From positions 1-18,413 of the forward strand of contig JACOXV010000056.1 of NCBI GenBank assembly GCA_016182225.1: a stretch of 18,413 bases of DNA, written 5' to 3'. The position numbers were made by a program, and so were the translations under genes. Position 1 is the stretch's first letter; every line of letters begins with the position of its first letter. The notes under the pieces were generated by a model, which was given only the letters and a program-made list of their open reading frames with translations, was not told the DNA's origin and searched no databases. Below, piece after piece: positions 5,790 through 11,602 of this stretch. The DNA is from Candidatus Levyibacteriota bacterium. GTDB taxonomy: Bacteria; Patescibacteriota; Microgenomatia; Levybacterales; UBA12049.

Positions 5790-5899
5790 CCACCCTTCGC
5801 TCTTGTAGGTTTTTAATCTATCGATCAGAGAGTCAATCGATCAATTCCTGCCAATGTTTTAAGTATTTTCCAAAGCTTCGGAGTGGCAAGCCTCCCTAC
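5790..5899 (-). promoter_or_regulatory. Structured mRNA leader with loop complementary to Shine-Dalgarno (copy A)
   Basis: On the minus strand the hairpin arms AGGCTT (5893-5888) and AAGCTT (5878-5873) enclose the 9-nt loop GCCACTCCG (5887-5879). Loop bases CCACTC can pair with the Shine-Dalgarno GGGTGG (5795-5790), with one T-G wobble. GTAGG (5899-5895), just before the hairpin, is complementary to CCTAC (5809-5805), just before the Shine-Dalgarno. Hairpin and Shine-Dalgarno are 77 nt apart. All parts recur in copy B (18260-18368) with compensating base changes. The inferred role is translational control by hiding the ribosome binding site. Confidence 0.6.
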
Positions 5900-5906
5900 G
5901 TTTCCA

Positions 5907-5951
5907 TTAAAAAACCGCTCGGAAGAGCGGTTAACATGATTTAGTCGAGCG
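5907..5951 (-). terminator. Intrinsic terminator with competing antiterminator helix
   Basis: On the minus strand AACCGCTC (5932-5925), loop TTCC and GAGCGGTT (5920-5913) are followed by a T run, a strong intrinsic terminator about 40-60 nt after the predicted transcription start and before the coding sequence. Upstream CGCTCG (5951-5946) is perfectly complementary to CGAGCG (5921-5916) in the terminator's second arm, so the two helices exclude each other, as in attenuators. No leader peptide was noted. Confidence 0.65.
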
Positions 5952-5976
5952 AAAACGAAACAAATCATAGAACAAT

Positions 5977-6005
5977 AATATATAAATACTTAGCTTATCT
6001 GTCAA
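5977..6005 (-). promoter_or_regulatory. Strong sigma70-type promoter for the small exported protein
   Basis: On the minus strand TTGACA (6005-6000), a 17-nt spacer and TATATT (5982-5977). Transcription should start near 5970, giving a leader of about 190 nt that contains the terminator and the structured element. Confidence 0.8.
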
Positions 6006-6026
6006 GCAGAAATTACCAAAGGTGAT

Positions 6027-6068
6027 AAGGTCCGACCTTAACATGAGCCTGATCAAGGACGGACCTTG
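6027..6068. mobile_element. Solitary REPIN-like palindrome pair
   Basis: AAGGTCCGACCTT (6027-6039) is followed after 15 nt by AAGGACGGACCTT (6055-6067). The loop-proximal bases GCCTGATCAAGGACGGACCTT match the copy at 17640-17660 exactly. It is the same palindrome that flanks the REP-associated transposase at 16927-17586, so it is best read as a non-autonomous copy mobilised by that enzyme. It lies just upstream of the promoter of the PIG-V-like gene. Confidence 0.75.
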
Positions 6069-6081
6069 TCGCTAAAACATT

Positions 6082-6090
6082 TGCTATAAT
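6082..6090 (+). promoter_or_regulatory. Extended -10 promoter overlapping the apparent start codon
   Basis: TGCTATAAT is a perfect extended -10 (TGnTATAAT) whose last two bases are the first two bases of the ATG at 6089. RNA starting about 7 nt downstream would not contain that ATG; an in-frame TTG at 6101 would then be the first usable codon. The -35 region falls in the REPIN-like palindrome. Confidence 0.6.
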
Positions 6091-7291
6091 GTCGATAAAG
6101 TTGTATATTTCCGCCATCAAAAAGTATTTTAAATGGCTGGTTATTTTTATTGCTATAAATGTTGGTTTATATATATTTATTCTTTTGTTTCATAATAAAG
6201 TAGAATTCCACCTTAAAAATTATCTATATAATGCTCACCACTTTAAAGCCGACGCAAGAATTAAGGGCGATGATTTCAATCTTATCAATGCACAAGGACA
6301 GTATGATGCACAATGGTATCTAAAAATAGCTAGTAATGGATACCCTAAGGTACTGAAGAAAGAAATTAACGGAATTAACAGAAAGACTATGAAAAGTCTC
6401 TCCTTTGCTTTTTTTCCTCTTTATCCTGCTGTTTTAAGAATCGCGAATTCAACAATCAACGATATTCAAATTACAGCATTTATTTTTTCAAACATAATGT
6501 TAGTAATTAATTTTGCAAGTCTTATGTATGTGATTAAAAAGTTAATTTCTGAAGACATCGCTATTAAAACTGCGTTTCTCTTATTTCTTTTTCCATTCAG
6601 TATTTTTTACCGTAGCTATTTTACAGAATCTTTATTTCTTTTCATTCTTATCTGGTACTCGTATCTTCTAATCAAAAATAGGATGCTCTCATCAAGTTTT
6701 CTGCTGGGGTTACTTAACATAACACGTGGATCCGGAGTACTTCTCTATATTCCACATTTTTTCTTTTTGTGGAAAGAATACAGGAAGAAAAATTTATCTT
6801 TAACAAAAATGGCGTCTTCAACCATTCTTTCTCTTTTACCATTAGGGCTGTGGAGTTTCTATAATTATTTTAAAACAGGTGATTTATTGTTCTTTATGAA
6901 AGTGCGATCAGAGTGGATTGAGAATCCAAATATGTTTTCAAATTTTTTGGATAACATGAGAAGAATCGCATCGCCTGGATATCAAGATTTCCATTATTTT
7001 TATTCTTCACAGGTAGATATTGCTGTAATTTTCGCTGTACTTATTCTTCTTTTTGCATCCTTCAAAATTCTTAACATAAAACTTTGGTTAATAGTTCTTT
7101 GCTTATTCCTGTCTCCACTTTTATTTAATGGTACAATATCTTTTTCCAGGATGCAGATTGTTTCTTTTCCACTTTTTATTTATTTATCAACCGCTATTAA
7201 AGGAAAATATTATTTTTTGGTTGCTTCTCTTTTTGCAGTAGAACTATTTATTATATCTCTGTATTTTGTGAACTGGTACTGGATTGGCTAA
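6089..7291 (+). CDS. PIG-V-like GT-C mannosyltransferase
   Basis: The 400-residue protein has about ten membrane segments and the hallmarks of the PIG-V/COG5542 group. These are GQYDAQWYLKIASNGYP at about 70-86 (acidic residue of the first loop plus WYL), SFAFFPLYPAVLRI near 104-117, and FPFSIFYRSYFTESLFLF near 168-185. It ends with the family-like FVNWYWIG. Eukaryotic relatives add the second mannose to GPI; bacterial members are thought to transfer mannose from a polyprenyl carrier at the outer membrane face. The substrate here is unknown. The annotated ATG overlaps a -10 box, so the real start may be TTG at 6101, removing four residues. It is convergent with the GT-C gene ending at 7356. 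Confidence 0.82.
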   Translation: MSIKLYISAIKKYFKWLVIFIAINVGLYIFILLFHNKVEFHLKNYLYNAHHFKADARIKGDDFNLINAQGQYDAQWYLKIASNGYPKVLKKEINGINRKTMKSLSFAFFPLYPAVLRIANSTINDIQITAFIFSNIMLVINFASLMYVIKKLISEDIAIKTAFLLFLFPFSIFYRSYFTESLFLFILIWYSYLLIKNRMLSSSFLLGLLNITRGSGVLLYIPHFFFLWKEYRKKNLSLTKMASSTILSLLPLGLWSFYNYFKTGDLLFFMKVRSEWIENPNMFSNFLDNMRRIASPGYQDFHYFYSSQVDIAVIFAVLILLFASFKILNIKLWLIVLCLFLSPLLFNGTISFSRMQIVSFPLFIYLSTAIKGKYYFLVASLFAVELFIISLYFVNWYWIG

Positions 7292-7297
7292 AACTCC

Positions 7298-7313
7298 AGT
7301 ACTATGTAGTACT
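7298..7313. repeat. 16-base perfect palindrome between convergent genes
   Basis: AGTACTA-TG-TAGTACT lies 7 nt after the stop of the PIG-V-like gene. A weak T stretch (ACTTTTATC) follows, so it may be a poor terminator shared by the convergent genes, or an operator. No other terminator is seen in this 64-nt gap. Confidence 0.4.
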
Positions 7314-7355
7314 ATACTTTTATCACAAAATTTGCTTGAACGGAAATTGCGTGAT

Positions 7356-8825
7356 TTATAATTTTCTGACAAACACAGAGGAATTTTCGTCTGAATAAAT
7401 TTCTTTCCATTTATTTTGTTTTTTAAGCTCGATTAGTCTCTCATAAATTGGCTTGTATCGAGACGTAAGTACAGCATTATATTTTGAACTATCTATATCA
7501 TTAATATTTTGCTCGATTGGATAGTAGTACTCAAAAGCACTATATCCTGCTTCATTTCTCCAAAGATGCATCCTCCCGTCAATAGTTGGCTTAATTTCAG
7601 GATAATTCCATATCAACCATCCTCCATAATCATAAATGGTTAAAAGTTTACTATTGTTTAGTTTATTTGCGATTATTTTCTCCGCGGCTCCGAGCGAACA
7701 ACCAATTGTTTCTTTACAATAATTTTCCCAGTTCATTTTTTGTAAGTCATTAAACGGAAACTTCCACCAGACTGCAAAAGCAAAAAAAGAAACAATTAAA
7801 ACTGCTGTTAGAAAAAGAGTTTGTTTTTCATCATTTGGTTTAAAGAAATTCGCCACTGGTTTAAATAGAAAAACCGAGGAATAATACATTGGCCAAGCAT
7901 ACCTTTTTATCCAAAAAGTAAAGATGAAGAGCACAAGAGAAGGAAAATAAAAAGGCGCTTTGTCAAAATTTTTTTTACCAGCGCCAAGTAGTGCGACTCC
8001 AAGAACCAACACAATTCCTGTAAAAAGAAGATGCCACCATACAGTTGAAAAGTCAGCAGGCGATAGCCATTCTGCTACGCTTTTTTGCATTGGGTCACCG
8101 AGATGTTTAATCGTTTCTAAATAAACTCCAACGCCAAAAGGATTTATTATCGCCGCAAACGTCGAACCAATGAATGCTAAAAATAGAAATTTATTTTCAA
8201 CAAAAAAATCTTTGAATCTAGTTTTGTAGTTTAGGTAAATTTCTTTCGCGCTGTAAACAAATGTCCATATAGAAAACAACGCAAGGCCTAAGATAAATTC
8301 TCCATGAAAATTAGACCATAGTGCAAAAAGCGGAATCAATAAAAGAAGCCTCCTTCTATTGGTTTGTTCAAACTCAGAAAGGAGATAAAACATCAAAGTC
8401 ATAAAAAGCAAACTCAATAATTGTCCACGAAAGGAAACACTGTTAACCGGAAGTACAAAATAAAAAAGTAACGGAAAAATAATACTTTTTTCAAATAAAG
8501 ATAATTTAGCCGCTCTTCCTAAAAAGAAAAATGTCAAAGTAATAACTATTGCGCCTAGAATTGACAATCCTATAAGCCCGAAGTTATTAAAAGCCTGATA
8601 TGTTAAAAGGTCTGTTGCCCAAGATGAGTTGTTCCATTCATAATCAGGCATAAGCTCCGAAAAAGTGTTGTCACGTAGAACTTCTCCGTTTTCAAAAAAA
8701 TATTCACCGTACTTTAAATGCCATCCAAGATCAGGATCAAGAGGAGAAAATAGGGAAGCGAGAAAAATCGATAAAAAAAGAAGAAAAGATATGAGAAAAG
8801 AAAATACCCTTTTTCTTTTGATCAT
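7356..8825 (-). CDS. GT-C-like multi-pass membrane protein, paralog 1
   Basis: The 489-residue protein has about 11 hydrophobic segments. An N-terminal extracytoplasmic loop reads DPDLGWHLKYGEYFF (about 29-43), with acidic and tryptophan residues placed as in the catalytic loop of GT-C glycosyltransferases. WSNFHGEFILGL lies near 170, and a C-terminal outer-face domain contains YGGWLIWNYPEIKP and DGRMHLW (about 399-420). A C-terminal domain of this kind is common in bacterial membrane proteins of unknown or putative glycosyltransferase function. It is a clear tandem paralog of the gene at 8855-10312, same strand, 29 nt apart. The TATAAT just before its ATG suggests its own leaderless transcript. 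Confidence 0.78.
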   Translation of the reverse strand: MIKRKRVFSFLISFLLFLSIFLASLFSPLDPDLGWHLKYGEYFFENGEVLRDNTFSELMPDYEWNNSSWATDLLTYQAFNNFGLIGLSILGAIVITLTFFFLGRAAKLSLFEKSIIFPLLFYFVLPVNSVSFRGQLLSLLFMTLMFYLLSEFEQTNRRRLLLLIPLFALWSNFHGEFILGLALFSIWTFVYSAKEIYLNYKTRFKDFFVENKFLFLAFIGSTFAAIINPFGVGVYLETIKHLGDPMQKSVAEWLSPADFSTVWWHLLFTGIVLVLGVALLGAGKKNFDKAPFYFPSLVLFIFTFWIKRYAWPMYYSSVFLFKPVANFFKPNDEKQTLFLTAVLIVSFFAFAVWWKFPFNDLQKMNWENYCKETIGCSLGAAEKIIANKLNNSKLLTIYDYGGWLIWNYPEIKPTIDGRMHLWRNEAGYSAFEYYYPIEQNINDIDSSKYNAVLTSRYKPIYERLIELKKQNKWKEIYSDENSSVFVRKL

Positions 8826-8832
8826 ATCTTTT

Positions 8833-8838
8833 ATTATA
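8833..8838 (-). promoter_or_regulatory. -10 box for a leaderless transcript
   Basis: TATAAT on the minus strand (8838-8833) is followed by 7 nt and then the ATG at 8825. It lies entirely within the 29-nt gap between the paralogous genes. No convincing -35 is visible. Confidence 0.6.
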
Positions 8839-8854
8839 ACACTGTAAAGTATCG

Positions 8855-10312
8855 CTATTTTCTAACAAAAACAGCTGATGCTCTATCTTCGTAAACAAAT
8901 TTCCATTTTCTTTCTTTCGTTAGTTTCTTAAGTCTTTTGAACATAGGTTTTTGTTTGAGTACCAATACAGTATTGTAGCGAGATTTATCGATACTTTCCC
9001 AATCCTGCACATATGTATAATAGTCGCCAAAAGCGCTATATCCATCTTTATCTCTCCAAACATGCATGCGTCCATCAATAGAGGGTTTTATCTCGGGGAA
9101 ATTCCATATCATCCATCCTCCCCAACTGTATGGAGTAGAAATATTGTTTGTTAAATTGTTCTTTGAAATAAAATCCATCGCACCATAGGAACATAGATTT
9201 GAAGGATTTAGACAGTATTTACTCCAATTCATTGAAAGATAATATTCCGGAGAATGTTTAAACTGAACTGCAACTAATACAAATGCAAAAGATAGAAATA
9301 ATATAACAGTATTTTGAATGGACTTTGATGTGGGCTTAAGATACTCAGAAATTCCCAAGAGAATTGGGGCAGAAATATAATACATAGACCAGGAATATCT
9401 TCTTTCGTAAAAAGATAACCCCAAAAATATAACAATTAAAATAACAAAAGGAAGAGTTTTTTTTATTTTTCCTGTCACAAATAAAACAAATACACTTCCA
9501 AGGAACAGGTTAGTAAAAAGAATTAATTTCCACCATTGCTGAGAAAGATCTTCAAAAGCAGCCCATTCCGATACGTATTTAAGCCATGGATTTCCGAAAT
9601 GATTAAGGGATTCGAGATAAATTCCGTATCCGAAAGGATTGATGAGAGTGGCTATTAGGAGTCCGACAGTAATTAGCAACTCGAATTTAACAGCAGACAG
9701 TATTTTTTTGAAGCTAAAATTATTCCAAATCTCTATTATTTTTTTTATTCCCAAATATCCCATGAGAAGAATAATTCCTAATATAAAGCCTCCATGGAAA
9801 TTTGCCCACGCTAAAAAAAGAGGAATTACAAATAAAAGACGCTTAGGATTTTTTTCGTAAAGAGATAATATGTAAAACAGTACTGCAGTGAAAAAATAAG
9901 ACACAAGCTGAGATCTGAAAGACACCGCATTCACATTACTCACCAAAAGCAAAACAATAGGAAAAATGATAGCTTTATTCCAAAGAGTGAGTTTGAAAGC
10001 TTTGGATAAAACAAAAAAGGTAAGTGTTACAATACCTGCGCCAAGAATTGTTATTCCAATGAAACCAAAGTTATTATAAATATAATATATTAAAACATCA
10101 GATGCCCACGAGTGATTAGCCCAGGCATAGTCAGGCATCATGGTAGAAAAAAAGTTTTCCCTTAAGATTTGGCCGGTTTTGAAAAAATATTCACCGTACT
10201 TTAAATGCCAGCCCAAATCCGGATCCGTCGGAAGGTATGCAGAAAAAATAAAAATAGCAGAATAAATAAGAATGTTTACTATCCCAATAAATAATGATTC
10301 ATTATGTTTCAT
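8855..10312 (-). CDS. GT-C-like multi-pass membrane protein, paralog 2
   Basis: The 485-residue protein aligns along its whole length with the neighbouring gene at 7356-8825. Shared blocks are DPDLGWHLKYGEYFF (about 31-45), WANFHGGFILGI near 170, LINPFGYGIYLES near 222, and GGWMIWNFPEIKPSIDGRMH in the C-terminal domain, which ends in VFVRK in both. Membrane topology is the same, about 11 segments with an outer-face C-terminus. It is probably a GT-C fold transferase or related lipid-linked-sugar enzyme; function is inferred. Divergence is well beyond a recent duplication, so the two may differ in substrate. Its promoter overlaps that of the divergent gene at 10423. Confidence 0.78.
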   Translation of the reverse strand: MKHNESLFIGIVNILIYSAIFIFSAYLPTDPDLGWHLKYGEYFFKTGQILRENFFSTMMPDYAWANHSWASDVLIYYIYNNFGFIGITILGAGIVTLTFFVLSKAFKLTLWNKAIIFPIVLLLVSNVNAVSFRSQLVSYFFTAVLFYILSLYEKNPKRLLFVIPLFLAWANFHGGFILGIILLMGYLGIKKIIEIWNNFSFKKILSAVKFELLITVGLLIATLINPFGYGIYLESLNHFGNPWLKYVSEWAAFEDLSQQWWKLILFTNLFLGSVFVLFVTGKIKKTLPFVILIVIFLGLSFYERRYSWSMYYISAPILLGISEYLKPTSKSIQNTVILFLSFAFVLVAVQFKHSPEYYLSMNWSKYCLNPSNLCSYGAMDFISKNNLTNNISTPYSWGGWMIWNFPEIKPSIDGRMHVWRDKDGYSAFGDYYTYVQDWESIDKSRYNTVLVLKQKPMFKRLKKLTKERKWKFVYEDRASAVFVRK

Positions 10313-10326
10313 AAATTTTGAAGCGT

Positions 10327-10353
10327 ATTATATCACTAATTCCTCCTTGACAA
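10327..10353 (-). promoter_or_regulatory. Promoter of the GT-C paralog 2 gene
   Basis: On the minus strand TTGTCA (10353-10348), a 15-nt spacer and TATAAT (10332-10327); the ATG is 14 nt further on. Its -35 is the complement of the -35 of the divergent plus-strand promoter (shared CTTGACAAG). Confidence 0.65.
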
Positions 10354-10376
10354 GTATTTAAAACATTTGTTAATAT
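10347..10376 (+). promoter_or_regulatory. Divergent promoter upstream of the DUF4352-like gene
   Basis: TTGACA (10347-10352), an 18-nt spacer and an extended -10, TGTTAATAT (TAATAT at 10371-10376). The predicted start is near 10383. The first 35 nt of RNA end in an intrinsic terminator. Confidence 0.55.
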
Positions 10377-10395
10377 TTCCACACGTTAACAATCT

Positions 10396-10417
10396 GCCCC
10401 GATTAAGGGGCTTTTTT
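10396..10417 (+). terminator. Intrinsic terminator directly before a start codon
   Basis: GCCCC (10396-10400), a 6-nt loop, GGGGC (10407-10411) and TTTTTT form a textbook terminator. It lies between the plus-strand promoter at 10347 and the ATG at 10423, so it would stop transcripts before the gene they lead into unless read through. Confidence 0.7.
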
Positions 10418-10422
10418 AATAT

Positions 10423-11088
10423 ATGGATATCAAAAATATTAACCACTTATATATAAAGTCATTTAAGGTTGCTCAAAACAGGACATCCTCTGTTTTCTCA
10501 AATCTAACTAAAGGAAATTTTAAACTTCCGCAAAATATTAAAAAAAATCACCTCATTTATGTCGGATTAGGGATTTTGGTAATTCTTTCATTTCTTGCCG
10601 GAAAATCTTTTGCTCCAAGTACTATTATCGGCGGGACATCTGACGAAAGAACGGAAGCGCCAAAACCAATCGCAACCCAAGGGCTAAATAAAAAATTTAA
10701 TTTTCCATTAAGAGATGCAGACGGAAAAGAAGTTGCAAAAATCACCTTTTTAGTGGAGTCTGCAAATTTACAGGATGCCTTTATCTATCAGGGAAAATTA
10801 GCAAGATCTGTAAAGGGAAGGACCTTTTTAATCTTTAATCTTAAAATTACAAATCCCTACACAAAGACTATTGAAATAAATGCCAAAGATTATATAAGGG
10901 TAAAATTAAATAATTCAAACGAGCAGTTGGCTCCTGAAATTCACAATGATCCCGTAGAAATTCAGGCAGATTCAACTAAATATACAAGAATAGGACTTCC
11001 TATTAATGATACAGATAAAAATATAGTAATCTTGATTGGTGAATTGCAGGGAGAAAAAGAAACAATAAAACTTTCTCTTGAGAGGTAG
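10423..11088 (+). CDS. Membrane-anchored DUF4352-like protein
   Basis: The 221-residue protein has a basic cytoplasmic N-terminus, one membrane segment at about 45-62 (IYVGLGILVILSFLAGKSFA) and a short linker. An extracytoplasmic beta-sandwich-like domain covers about 90-221. Its pattern, KGRTFLIFNLKITNPYTK followed by IRVKLNNSNEQLAPE, matches the immunoglobulin-like DUF4352/telokin-like domains found in many bacterial surface proteins. It probably binds a partner at the cell surface; the exact role is unknown. The start is uncertain because an intrinsic terminator ends only 5 nt before this ATG and no Shine-Dalgarno sequence is present. Confidence 0.75.
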   Translation: MDIKNINHLYIKSFKVAQNRTSSVFSNLTKGNFKLPQNIKKNHLIYVGLGILVILSFLAGKSFAPSTIIGGTSDERTEAPKPIATQGLNKKFNFPLRDADGKEVAKITFLVESANLQDAFIYQGKLARSVKGRTFLIFNLKITNPYTKTIEINAKDYIRVKLNNSNEQLAPEIHNDPVEIQADSTKYTRIGLPINDTDKNIVILIGELQGEKETIKLSLER

Positions 11089-11126
11089 TTTTACTAAATT
11101 CTTACAGTTCTCTGACAGGTTTTTGT

Positions 11127-11155
11127 TTGAAAAGAAAGTCCAATCGCCATAATAT
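11127..11155 (+). promoter_or_regulatory. Promoter of the DUF2292-like gene
   Basis: TTGAAA (11127-11132), a 17-nt spacer and TAATAT (11150-11155) predict a start near 11162. The TTG here could be mistaken for a start codon of the following gene; as a -35 box it argues that translation begins at 11175. Confidence 0.65.
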
Positions 11156-11174
11156 TGGTAAACAAAAAAAAGTC

Positions 11175-11387
11175 ATGGAAGAATACAACAATAATGTTCT
11201 CACAGAAATAAAAAATGCCCTACAAAACATAGAGTATGGTAGCGTGGAAATAATTGTTCAGGACGGAGCCGTAACTCAGATATCCACCAGAGTAATCCGG
11301 AAAACTAACTTCAAGCAATCAACCGACACAAATAAAAACACAGTCACAAAAAAAAGAAATGGAATAAGTGTGAGTTTTAAGTATTGA
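11175..11387 (+). CDS. Small DUF2292 (YezD-like) protein
   Basis: Starting at the ATG at 11175 the protein is 70 residues. The core, LQNIEYGSVEIIVQDGAVTQ with following ISTRVIRK (about 15-42), is the typical DUF2292/YezD pattern. Members are small, soluble, of unknown function, and often near sulfur-metabolism genes in Firmicutes, a link not seen here. The Lys/Thr-rich C-terminal tail is extra. The frame is open upstream to a TTG at 11127, but that TTG is the -35 box of a good promoter, so the ATG is preferred. Its TGA stop overlaps the -35 (TTGACA) of the next promoter. Confidence 0.72.
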   Translation: MEEYNNNVLTEIKNALQNIEYGSVEIIVQDGAVTQISTRVIRKTNFKQSTDTNKNTVTKKRNGISVSFKY

Positions 11388-11410
11388 CAAATATTAGTTT
11401 GTAGTATAGT
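11384..11410 (+). promoter_or_regulatory. Promoter upstream of repeat protein 1
   Basis: TTGACA (11384-11389), a short 15-nt spacer and TATAGT (11405-11410). The expected start is near 11417, about 185 nt before the ATG at 11603. The -35 overlaps the stop codon of the preceding gene. Confidence 0.55.
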
Positions 11411-11442
11411 GTTAGTCTAAGATACACTAAATAGCTGACCGC

Positions 11443-11497
11443 AAACGGAGGCTTTTTCATCTAGAAATCTAGGTGAGAAGGCCTCCGTTTTGTTTTA
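11443..11497 (+). terminator. Long intrinsic terminator in the leader of repeat protein 1
   Basis: AAACGGAGGC (11443-11452) pairs perfectly with GCCTCCGTTT (11481-11490). An inner hairpin CATCTAG/CTAGGTG closes the top, and TTTTGTTTT follows. It lies about 30-80 nt after the predicted transcription start and 106 nt before the coding sequence, so it is either an attenuator or the end of an RNA of about 80 nt. A second hairpin (GTCGCG/CGCGAC, 11504-11520) follows. Confidence 0.72.
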
Positions 11498-11602
11498 AGC
11501 AAGGTCGCGTTTGACGCGACGCAAGTTTAAAAAAGGCGGGATAAAGAAGTGCATCTGTTGAAACAAACAGAAAACTTTAAAAGAGAGGGGGGGATTAAAT
11601 TA

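Noticed and set aside
5579..5944. Plus-strand open frame of 121 codons
   Set aside because: It is the antisense of the signal-peptide gene at 5503-5781 and of its leader, with no ribosome binding site or recognisable domain.
11431..11452. Possible c-di-GMP riboswitch from CGCAAA-like bases
   Set aside because: Only a few bases agree and no three-helix fold with the tetraloop-receptor elements could be found.
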